The notes below the pieces were generated by a model that was given only the letters and a program-made list of their open reading frames with translations, was not told the origin of the DNA and made no database searches. Shown here one piece after another: positions 45,701 to 55,870 of a stretch of DNA of 64,000 bases. Source of the DNA: Oscheius tipulae (Eukaryota; Nematoda; Chromadorea; Rhabditida; Rhabditidae); assembly GCA_037178975.1 (NCBI GenBank), contig JASJZH010000001.1, forward strand, positions 3,534,001-3,598,000, in the 5' to 3' direction. Positions within the stretch are counted from its first letter, which is position 1, and every line of letters begins with the position of its first letter. Position numbers and translations under genes: made by a program.

Positions 45701-46863
45701 GGACGCAAAGGACAAATGGGACAATATGAATGATCACGAGCTGAAAGAAGGCTATCCTTATGGAGACAGAGATCAGATCGAGAAGATTGCGGTCCTGAAG
45801 TCGGTCTCTGAATTGGAGGAAGTCATCGGCTACCGGTTCAACTACATTCGACTCTTGGCCAAAGCCATGACTAGACGGTGTATCCCAATGAACGACATCA
45901 CCAAAGGACACAACCAGAGACTGGAATGGCTTGGAGATACGGTTCTTCAGCTGATTGTCTCCGACTACCTCTACCGTCACTTCCCCTTCCATCACGAAGG
46001 ACATCTGTCTCTGCTCCGAACCTGTATCGTCAGCAACAAGACCCAGTCCATAATCAGCGACGAGCTCTGTCTTCAGAACTTCTGCATCAAGCCTTTGCGA
46101 AGAATGAGTCACGGAACGGATCTGAAGATGAAGGACAAAGCTGACTTGGTAGAGTCCCTCATCGGAGCAATGTATGTCGATGGAGGCCTCGAATACTGTG
46201 AGAAGTTCGTCAAGATTCTGTTCCTTCCGAGATTGAAGGTTTGACTGGTTCCGATAGTACAGAAACATCAGATTTCAGTTCTTCCTTGTCCAGAAACGTT
46301 GGTCGGACGACAAGTCCAAACTCCAGCACGCCTGTTTGGCTTTTCGGAGTGGACATGCTCAGAAACCCGAGTGTCCAGTCTACAGGATGCTCTCACAGAC
46401 TGGTCCAACGAACAGTCGAGTCTACACTGTCGGTGTCTTTTTCCGAGGTAAAAAGTTGGCAGAAGGGAAAGCTTCCAATCTGCACAATGCGGAAATGGAT
46501 GCGGCCAAGAATGGACTTGACTCGATCAAACATCTTCTCGGAGATCAGGAGCCCGAGACCGTCAGTTCAATTGTTTCTCATTGATCAATACGTGTTCAGA
46601 CTCGACGGAACTATGCACCTCGAAAATATCGTCCTTCGGAACCCAATAGCCCGGTCATTCCCTCTCTCATGAGTTGCCCCATTCCCCAGACATTCACCCA
46701 AATAGCTTACATTCCGGTACCAGTCCCTGTGACCACTTCGGGTGTCCCTCTTCCATACGGGTTCAGTCCTTTCTTCTCACAGCCTCCCCCTTCTCTCATG
46801 TCTCAACCACCCCAGCCCTTGATGCACTCCATTCCCAACTATCCCTACAAACCAAGACGATGA
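42728..46863 (+). CDS. DROSHA: Drosha, class II ribonuclease III
   Basis: Drosha is the nuclear RNase III that, with DGCR8/Pasha, cuts primary microRNAs. The first exon is MFGSRDESPPPPP; a 183-base intron follows. The central part has a zinc-ligand cluster (CRCPNKARTEGIRHHIFMG) and the platform. RNase III domain a (about 45,090-45,660) contains HNERLEYLGDAVVEM and EGGLATYRSALVQNRNLA. Domain b (about 45,800-46,240) contains HNQRLEWLGDTVLQLIVSDY and LADLVESLIGAMYVDGGLEY; both metal-binding signatures are intact. The dsRNA-binding domain lies at about 46,280-46,540 (VYTVGVFFRGKKLAEGKASN). Unlike textbook Drosha, the N-terminal Pro-rich/RS region is short. A Pro-rich tail follows the dsRBD instead (FSPFFSQPPPSLMSQPPQPL). 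The stop is at 46,861. Confidence 0.93.
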
Positions 46864-47622
46864 TTTTCTGAGTGCTTCTCAATGCCCAACAGATTTGCAT
46901 AGGAATAAAGTTTCTATCTGGGTCCTTTGAAAGCAACAACAGTCCAGAAATTCTCAAAATTGGCTTTTTATCACTGCTCGATTTTCAAAAACCCAACTTT
47001 GCCATCAAGCTAAAGACTGAGGCTTTCAGGGATCTGGCTTACTTGCGACTATCCCAGAGCCTAGTGAAGGTGAAAAGATATTGGTAACTGAGAGTTAGAG
47101 CGAAAGAGTTGGAACAGTTTGGTGCGAAGTAGTTTGGAGGAGGTATTTGGAAGACTTGTCCTGGACGATAGAGAGCAACAGTTAAGATCTGGACAGTAGA
47201 GGCAGCACAAGTGACGAGCAGACATAAAATTGAGTTCGAGTTCTCGTGTTTGTAAATTGTTAAACTTTCAAAAGGTGCTTTTACAACTTGCAGTATTTTT
47301 GTTGTTTTAGAAAGTGATGAACCAAAAACTTGTGTCCGCGAGGAGTGATTCTGAGGCAAGTTGAATATTCCCAAGTTCTCTCTTGCTCGGAGTATCGAGT
47401 CAACCACTTGTACCCAAACTAGAATAGTGCTCTCAAATACAGCCCTAATCTGCGCCAATCGAGCACAACTTCTTCAGTTCCAAATAGTATATTTTGGTCT
47501 ATATCAGCTCTTACAACAACAAATGAGATCACGAGACATAGCGAAGTTTGGGAAAAAGGATTCGAGCGAAGGCAATCGTCACGCGATGACAATGCCGCCG
47601 GTCCACCTGTATTTTGTGACTT
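46864..47622. other. Intergenic between convergent Drosha and SLC6 genes
   Basis: No coding exon with family signature was found. It holds the 3' ends of both neighbours. Confidence 0.45.
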
Positions 47623-50315
47623 TCAGACTTCGGACAAGGTCTGAATGGGGTTCAGAAGAGAACTGTCGATTATCTGGGTTGGATCCGCTCCCAGAGAAGT
47701 GAGAGACAATCGACGGGGTCTTGGAGAAGTGACTGCTCTCAGTCTCTGAATGGTAATCTTTGAGGGGCAATTTCTAATCTCTTACCTCCATAAGAGTACC
47801 CTTCGAATACCAAATCATTACAATGGCTACGAGAGGAACACTCAAGACGGATAACATTCGAAGTACCCTGAAAATTGCGTCGATTATTAAAGGGAGATTC
47901 AATTTACCATCCGAGACCAACACTCCACAAGGGGTACGTGTGATTCATGACCTCCATCGGTACGAAAGAGGCTTGCCAGACAGTCATGATAAAGATAATC
48001 ATGATAAAGACGGGGCACATTGTCCAGCAGACTCGCCAGTAGAGACCCGGGTAGAAACCCAGCATTGTTCTGGAAGAGATGGATCATAACTCGAGAGAAC
48101 TAACTTGATGTCATTGCTGAATCGATTGACTCCGTAAAACCAGCAGACGGCGACCATCTCGCAAGTGACAATGAAGAGGACGGAAAGAGAGACTCCGTAT
48201 TCGTCGAGGAATGGAATCACGTAGGATCCGCCCTGGAATAGTTGCGACCTCAGTGTCTTCACGAAGAACTCACGTAGCTAATAGCCGGAAGACTTCCGAA
48301 GAAGTACAATACACAGACGACTCCGACGAACCACTCTCTCTTCCTGGTCAAGAGTCTGGATTCGTCGCAGAGACCTGTGATCAGTGCCTCTATTCCGGCA
48401 AACTGAAAGCTTGATCTGTTAGAAACAGGAAGAGATACTGACAGTGCTGTCGATACCGAGAGTGATCAACATGAAGAAAAAGATGAAGGACCAGGCACTA
48501 CTGTATTCCATGGTAGCCAAGGCCTGCGGGTAGACGATGAAGATCAGAGAGGCATCATGATCCCCAACTACCTAGAATAAGAAAGTTGGACGAGTTGGGA
48601 TCTCATGCCTCCTCAATTTCCTTGTTTGTAAGCAGAGACATATATCCGAGGGTGGAGAAGATGACGAATCCAGAGAAGAAAGAAGTCAGACAGTTGATTG
48701 TCGTCGTGACCATGGCGTCTCTGTAACAGTTGTTGTTGAAGTCATTGTAGCTGCTCAAAGCGAGGAGAACTCCGAATCCGGGACCCAGAGAGAAGAAGAT
48801 CTGAGTGGCTGCAGCTGACCAGACCTAAAGGCTTGCTCGTTGCCTCAATTTCTTCAAACAAACCGCCGGATCCCAGAGTTTTTCGAAATCGGGTGTGAGA
48901 TAGTAGTAGATTCCTTTGGCTGCTCCGGGCAGGGTAACTCCACGGATCAGAAGAATGGTCAGGACGACGTAGGGAGCCGTGGCTGTCACCCAGACAATCT
49001 ATGAGCACACTTGGCAAAGAAGATTGAATTATACCTTTCCAGAGCTCTTGGGCCCCTTCCATAAGGCAAAGTAGACCATGACAAAGACGAGAGCAAGACA
49101 GCCGGCCATCGACCACTTGACTCCACCCAGATCATCGAACCCTGTAGATTTCTGGAGCTCCAGAACTCGGCGACTAAAATGGAACAACTCATGCGGTCTC
49201 AAAGATCACAAACTTGTAAAACTCTTCACTGGGAGTAGTCCACTTTTCTCCCTTGCTGATGTTGACATTCAGAACTGTGGTACAGCTAGGGGTGTTCCAC
49301 TCGTTGTTACAATGCTTCCACGGCACTTCCAACTGGAAATTCGTTTAAACACAGAGGCGTTCGACGTACCGTAAGAGAACTGAAGGTGAAGTAAACGGCA
49401 TGGGCTATGATCGCATTGTAAAAACAGGCTATGAATGTACAGATGAAGCAGATTCCGTAGCCGATCCCTTTGAACATTGGACATATCTTTCTCCATATGC
49501 TAACGCAACCAGACCGATGGAACTGTCCAAGAGCCAATTCCATGTAAAACATTGGCAGTCCACTGACCAGTAACATTACCAGATAAGGAATCAGAAAGGC
49601 TCCTCCCCCGTGCTTGTAGCAGACACTGGGGAAACGCCAGATGTTTCCCAAGTCTACTGCGTAGCCTAAATCTTTTTGAGTGAGAATGATGTGCGAACAA
49701 TAACCAATGACAGCCAACAGGAACTCCATCTTAGTAGCCCATTTATCACGCACGACTGAGGATCTTCGACGGAGAGATTGAACACGCGTCTCTATTTTCG
49801 GAGACATTCCTGAAAGACCGACTTACTGTACAGATTTAGTTGAACTACCTGGAAGGGGCTCGACGCCATCGTCTGTTTCCAGAAGAGCCAGTGTGATCGG
49901 TTTGTCTGAGGACGGAAGTGGCTGATACTCTGCCGCGGAAGGAACGAGAGGGACGGAGAAGCCTGAAGATTGTAGGAGGTTGGCGAGAACTGGGAACGTT
50001 TTTTGAGTATTTGACAAAGTAACTGAGTTTTTGGAAACCGGTTTAGGAAAAGCCTGGATGTAACAAGTGGGTCAGATTATACATAATAAGAGCGAGCAAA
50101 TGCCAAAAGGAAGTTTTCGAAAGACTCTTTATGCTTTTTTAATCGGAAACAGCTAATTAGAACACCGTTTCGTCAATGGAGACATCTATTCACCCAAATG
50201 CTAATCCCTTTCCTTCTCTTTGTGTCCGTAGTCTAGACGCAAACTCACCTCTGACAGTTGGCGATTTGGGCGACCGAGGCGGTTCCGTATTCAAGGCACC
50301 ATAGCCATCGTCCAT
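47623..50315 (-). CDS. Serotonin-type sodium/chloride neurotransmitter transporter (SLC6)
   Basis: A plasma-membrane symporter that clears monoamine from synapses. TM1 reads [21 protein letters not shown], restored across a 39-base intron, and has the aspartate that binds monoamine amines. [20 protein letters not shown] and [11 protein letters not shown] match the serotonin transporter closely. TM6 is [20 protein letters not shown], and a sodium-site region is [20 protein letters not shown]. The large extracellular loop has [19 protein letters not shown], with the paired cysteines. The C-tail is [18 protein letters not shown]. The N-terminal exons are [20 protein letters not shown] and a Pro/Ser stretch. 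About 14 short introns are seen. Dopamine transporter is the main alternative; the IWRKICP and GISW/GVKW stretches favour serotonin. Confidence 0.88.
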
Positions 50316-53088
50316 GTTCGGGAGCAGAGCCCGTGAGTCTTGAGCTGAACGAGGATTTCGAGTTGGAAGAGAGTGGACTACTGTGTTTGTTCTGCATCAG
50401 CTAGGCGCGCTAACTATCAAAAGTGTTGTATTTCGGGTGCAGAATAGCTGAGAAAACACGTAAGCAGAATTGTCCTTTTCGTCTTCGAACGAAGTCTCTT
50501 CGTCAAAACTTGACTTAAGTCATAGAGCCCGGGGGAAAATGGTATGGGATGGGAATATGAGGAAGACGTGGGGAGATCATCTAACAGGGGCAGATAGCTC
50601 TGATAGATTATGACCAGAAGGGAAATGGGAGAGCCCGAATCCATCAGAGGTGTCTGAAGAGGAAGAAAAATCACGGGGCCAGTTCTCTTTATAATAAAAA
50701 CCTACTTTTGAGAAACAGACGCATCGAATGAAACCTTTAATGGCTTGGATGCCAGGTAACTGAGAGAGGGAGGGAGAGAGAACAACCTACAGTTTCGAAG
50801 CAGAGACCACGGCATATTTGTGAGACGTCTCTGGACTGGCTCTCTTCAAGTCAACTCAAGTACTTCTCGCCTGTGGGAAAGTGATGAGGATCTGCACACC
50901 CTCTCTACCTATCCGTCTCCTGTTCGGTTTTTTGGAAGCTCTGATCTTCAATCATTGCTAATCCTTTCTGTCGACTTTAGGTCCGGTCCACAGTCAGTAC
51001 CCGCTGGTTATAAACGTTTTTAATCTCCCTCAGATTTTGCTTTTGGAGCGTGCCTTACTACGTTACTCTCTTGGTAGTCCCATTTAACTTGACTGGGCCT
51101 GCCAATTGCGTTCTCCTGATGACAGGCTTACAGGCGCTATTGTAAATAGCAACTTCAATAATCCACCCTACCTGTGAGCCGAGCATGCTGCTTCCTTCGA
51201 ACTGACGACCATCGCAGCATCCTGAATACGTTCGTGTGTTATTGCAAGACACAAGTTTTTGCAGAGATGGGAATGTTGGCGAGCAGCCGTCCCTAAATCG
51301 AGGACTGGCGAACTGATCAGGTAATGAATTCTGTGGGAATCACGCGACGAGGGGGTGAGATCCTGCGTCAGTTAGTTGAACCTTATCCTCTCTATAATTT
51401 CTTAAGAACTACAATCGTGAGCATTATGTTTCCTTCGTTCCGGGTCATACGACTTGAAAACAGCCCCTATTAGTCAGGAGCAGAGAGTGCATAGGGAACG
51501 ACTGTGGGAGTCTCTTCTAGATTCTAGTTCTGATCGCGGAGAGGGTCACAATATCAATGAATCTTTCAGTAGCCCGTCTCCAAATCCTCTTTAAATTGGA
51601 GTAAACAGGACAAACCCCTTGGATCTGACCTAAGACAAGAGACTAATGATAGACGGACATCCCTATTTCCGGTCCCGGGTGGTTGATGACTAGCCGTTTA
51701 TATGGTTGTCCCAGCACTAAAAGGCTGATCTTCCTTGGGAGAGACCCTGGAGGAATCTCTTCGGGAATCTGGTAGAGACTATCCCAGTTCAGTGTCGAGG
51801 TAGTCTAGCTAAACAAGGAGACAGGGAAGAGATTAACTCGAGACAAAGTTCGGTCCTTGTTGAGAGGAACCAATTAACGGCTACATATCTGATTCGCATT
51901 AGAGTGGATTCTCCGCCCTCCGTTCTCATGGACCCTTCTCTCTCTGTCACCCACGCTGACGACTACAAATGGGCATTAGGACACACCAAATAGTCTCATC
52001 CAAAAAAAGGGGAAGAGGAAACCTGCGTCAGGGATTACGAGAAATGCAGATTGATATAAAAAGAGAATATTAGTCCCTGTAAGATCGGAAACGAACTGAC
52101 CCAACGGAGACGACACTCATTCGGAAGAAGGCGACCAGGCGATCATTCACTGATCTGAAAGGAGTACTTTTAGTGAGTGGGTGAGGCTCAAAAATGAAAC
52201 GAGGAGTTCACAGGGGAGAATGAGAGTATTCTCACAGTCTTGTTGAGCTTTAGTTACGACTCGAATGGTCAAAACTATATTTGCACTTGTCTTCTACTGT
52301 GTTTGATGGAAACAGATCAATCTAGACTGTGTGGTCTCGTTGAATTATCAATCATTTTCCGTTCAGTTCTACTATCAGTTTCATACTGCGGGTAAGCAAA
52401 TCTATTGCCTTCTTACTCTAACTCTTAAATTTTATTGAATATTTTTGAGTGTTTAATCGGATCGATAGCAGAAGGTTTGACGCACTCTGTAGTACTTTTA
52501 TGCATTCTGTGTGGGTCTACTGTAACTGAAAAGTAAACTGAAGTTTCGCCCCATCGACATCAGCGATTTCAAACAATGCTCTGAGAGACAAGCTTGATAG
52601 AAAAATTCGAGAAAAAAGTTCAACTGGCTAGACTATCACTCGCTCAACTGTAAGCTCGCGATCTCTGACCAACTTTTCGGGTCCAACATAGTAGTTTTGC
52701 GATGTTCTGCATATTTGTAGACCAGACTAAGGGATAATGTAACTGTAGGTCTGTCTTTCATGATTACGTCAAACTGCGATAAGGGAAAGGTAGAAGTCAT
52801 GGCTAGGACTCGAAGATGAGAAAAAGTTCAGAGTGTGGGAGTAAGACTGAACCGTGATCACGCGCAGTTCGATCTGATGGATGGCGTGTGAACGGCCTTC
52901 TAGCACGTGTCTTCCCAGGTTTTCCCTTCCAAACCATTCAAGAGTTCACAACAATCTCGGTCACTTCTTCAGGTGGGTCAGTTTCTCGTCCGAGCGTAAA
53001 TTACCGCGACCCAATCCATGAACTAATTACTTTCCAAAGGACAGTATAAATTGCTCTCGACAGTCTGGACTTTCTCCCCCTTTCCACT
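50316..53088. other. Large gene-free interval (2.8 kb)
   Basis: It lies upstream of the SLC6 gene and of the ground-like gene, which diverge from it. It is the longest interval here without a gene. I found no exon with splice partners, no RNA gene and no clear repeat. It may contain regulatory sequence for a neuronal gene. Confidence 0.45.
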
Positions 53089-53596
53089 ATGTGTCGTCTC
53101 ATATTCTTCGTGATTCTAATCCTGTTTGTTGATTTGTCTTTGTCCTTGTGCTTTGGCGGTGGCGGTGGCGGCGGTGGTGGATGTGGAGGAGGATGCGGCT
53201 GTGGCAGGAAGAAGAGGTTCGTGGTTTTGAAATATTAGGAAGATTGTCAGATCAATCGACGATGCTCCTCCTCCCTTCACCAACTTGGCTGGAAAGGGCG
53301 ACCAGATGCTCTGCAATAGTCCAGAGCTGAAGGACATACTTCTCGAGGTTTCTGAATACAAAGAGAGTACAAGCGAACTTCAGAACATGAGAGACACCTC
53401 ATCCGAGTCCGGAAAGTCAATCGCCGCTAACCTGGATGCTGCTGGAGAACGTTATGTGGTCGTTTGCTCCGAGGTACTGCCTCCCAATTCAAAATAACCA
53501 AAAGCCCAGGGCCACTTCGACTACTTCATCCACCCGTCGATGGAGTTCTGCGGCGTCCGGAACTCGACTCATCATTGTCAAGCCTTTGCCTTGTAA
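53089..53596 (+). CDS. Ground-like domain secreted protein (hedgehog-related family of nematodes)
   Basis: Ground-like proteins are extracellular cuticle- or matrix-associated relatives of the warthog/groundhog group, known from nematodes. The signal peptide is MCRLIFFVILILFVDLSLSL. A polyglycine run leads to CGGGCGCGRKKR, the usual CGCG head with a basic site. Intron 1 is 34 bases (53,217-53,250) and intron 2 is 36 bases (53,474-53,509). The domain reads MLCNSPELKDILLEVSEY, SSESGKSIAANLDAAGERYVV, VCSEGHFDYFIHPSMEFCGV and CQAFAL before the stop: the CNSxEL, VICSEGxFxY and paired-cysteine marks of the family. The start is the only ATG before the signal peptide. This gene is the best single indicator of the phylum. 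Confidence 0.87.
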
Positions 53597-54610
53597 CCCT
53601 AATGAAGATACTCGGGCCCGAGAGACCATTGACAGTGTGTTATGAGAGCCGACGGGGCTGTCAACAAAAGATCGACACTTCGCGCGCGTAAATATAGGAT
53701 TCCCTCCGGCTCACGTATCCCTGTCTCAGAGCCTCTTCTCTTTTTCTGTTCGACACTGGTCCACACTCTTTGCCACTTCACAACTTCAAACAGGAATCTC
53801 GCACTTTCCATATACCGTACTCATTCCTATTGCGCATCTTCGACCACGAGTTTAGGTCACAACCGATCTTTTTTTATTTCTGACAGACTACAAATGATAC
53901 GTGATACTGTGCTCTGAGGTCAAGCTTCTTTTACTCACGAAGTTACGTGTGAGAAAGAAATCTGACCTGGTGAACCTTCAGTCTGTTTGACGTCCGAAAG
54001 ATAAACAGAAAACAGATCCCTCCACGTCTGAAAGGTCCGACATGTGTCTGGTCTTTTGATGACCGAACCTTTGTTTAGCATCTTCCAATTTTGGTATGCA
54101 ACTTTGTAATAGTCAAGGAAATAACTTATTGGGATGCGGTGACTACCTTCCAAGAGCTTCTTCCTGCTCTGAAATCTATTTTTGTGAACTTCTTCTCTGT
54201 TTGTTTCTTCCTCAACTTCTAATTGCAAACTTGTAAAAGTCAAGGAAAGTAACTTATTGGCATGCAGTGACTAACCTGCCTTTTTAACCAAACGTACGAA
54301 TGGTTAGCCAATGTTGTAAAGTACCACTCAGTTCAGTTTCTGTCCAGGATCAAGTTGATACAAATGGAGACACTTAGCATCGGTGTCTTCCTACCAAAAG
54401 AACATAAGTAAACTTTTCCTTACTCATCGTTCCTCTTCAAGCTCTCCAGTCTGCACTAGTCATTCGCACTTCTCGTAACAGCCTCAAAAATAGCCCCTAC
54501 TCTGCTGTTTGCACAGATCCATCAACAGACTTTTTGTTTGCTAATCCTTCTCCGGACATCATTGATAGTCTTCAGACTGCTTCCTTAACAAGCCCTCTCT
54601 ATATATTGCA
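53597..54610. other. Intergenic with a local direct repeat
   Basis: There is no gene that I can support, though the first exon of the glutaredoxin gene should lie in its last few hundred bases. It contains the diverged direct repeat at 54,098 and 54,224. Confidence 0.45.
54098..54273. repeat. Direct repeat pair of about 48 bases
   Basis: GCAACTTTGTAATAGTCAAG ... AACTTATTGGGATGCGGTGA at 54,098-54,145 recurs as GCAAACTTGTAAAAGTCAAG ... AACTTATTGGCATGCAGTGA at 54,224-54,273, about 126 bases apart. Similarity seems to extend upstream (TTGTTT ... CTTCC). It looks like an old tandem duplication. Confidence 0.75.
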
Positions 54611-55618
54611 GACTTGGCCAGTGCCCTTCTACGAGTTGGCCTCTTCGTGCTCATCACGTGTTTCGTGATGCTCATCGTAGTCTTCCTACTCCTTCACTGT
54701 CATGTCATCTACACAGCCGTCTCGAGGAATGGAACCTCCGTGCCGAGAGTCAATCACACGGCCCACGACGACTATCCCGACTACGAACAGTTTAAACCTG
54801 AACCGGATCGGGGCTCAGACTACGGTATGAACTCCAAACGACCCTATGACTCGTTGTTTTGAGATCTCTTCAAACCTGAGCCAATCAAAAAGTTCCCACA
54901 GCTGGTCACACTGCCAGACTTGGGCTATCACACGAGATCCGAGATGGCGGTTCGGGAACGAACAGGGGCACCCTCTCGATTCAATAGCTATGGAAATGAG
55001 ATGGGAAGACGGAACAATGGAATCGTGATGGGCAATCCGAGAATGAGAGTGAGTATTCTGATAGTCCTGCCATGGTGTAGTGTTTGATCCACCCTGCAAT
55101 TGTGCATAACATTTAGTTCAAAAACACTATGAGTCCAAAAAGAATGATTTAAGTGACATTTTATAATCCATCCCATTCAGTATCGACCTACAGCTCCCAG
55201 AAACGGTGCCTCATTACCTCAACAGCAGAGCATCTACGGCTCTCCGATGGGCTATTCCTATGCCGGATACATCGAGAGACAGGCTCGTCGCTACCCAATC
55301 ATGATGTACACCCTGGTCCAATGCGTACCTTGTCAACGAGCCAAACATCTTCTGGCCGTCTCTTACAGCGACGTGGCTGCTCATTTCCTCGAACTCGTCG
55401 GAGACGAAGATTGGCAGCGACAGCTCCAAGTTGATCTTCAGCAAATCACCGGACAGATCACCTTCCCCTACATTTTCATCTGCGGAACTCATATTGGAGG
55501 TAATATCTCTTGATTCAATGCGTCAAGTCTCTCAGGTTCCTCGGATCTGTTCGGACTCCATCAAAGCGGTCAGTTGAGGACGATGCTGAACAACTGTGTG
55601 GGAAGAAGCAAGCAATGA
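54611..55618 (+). CDS. Membrane-anchored glutaredoxin-domain protein
   Basis: A glutaredoxin fold at the C-terminus of a single-pass membrane protein. The N-terminal helix is VGLFVLITCFVMLIVVFLLL. An acidic, Tyr/Pro-rich spacer follows (DDYPDYEQFKPEPDRGSDY), then disordered sequence with LPDLGYHTRSEMAVRE and PTAPRNGASLPQQQ. The domain begins RRYPIMMYTLVQCVPCQRAK, with the CxxC redox pair C-V-P-C. It continues with LQVDLQQITGQITFPYIFIC (the TVP-like cis-proline loop) and GTHIGGSSDLFGLHQSGQLR, the glutathione-binding GG motif. Introns at about 54,822-54,860, 55,048-55,182 and 55,503-55,533 were used. The initiator Met was not found; an exon upstream of the AG at 54,610 is needed. The redox substrate is unknown. 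Confidence 0.72.
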
Positions 55619-55870
55619 GATTGTATTTATTTTTGCTAATAAACTTTTTTTATTGGTTGTTGTCTCTGTAGAAAACAGAAAAAATGGCGAATAAAATGTT
55701 TTATGAATGGGGGAAGAGAAAGACCCAAAATGGTTCCATCAGCTGCTCAAAAGAATTTCTTTCAAAATATATAAATACAGACAGAAAACGAAGGGAGAAA
55801 CTATAATAAATAGCCGATGAATATGAAAAACAACAATCACAGATAGAGAGGAATAGAAGAAGATAAGGCC

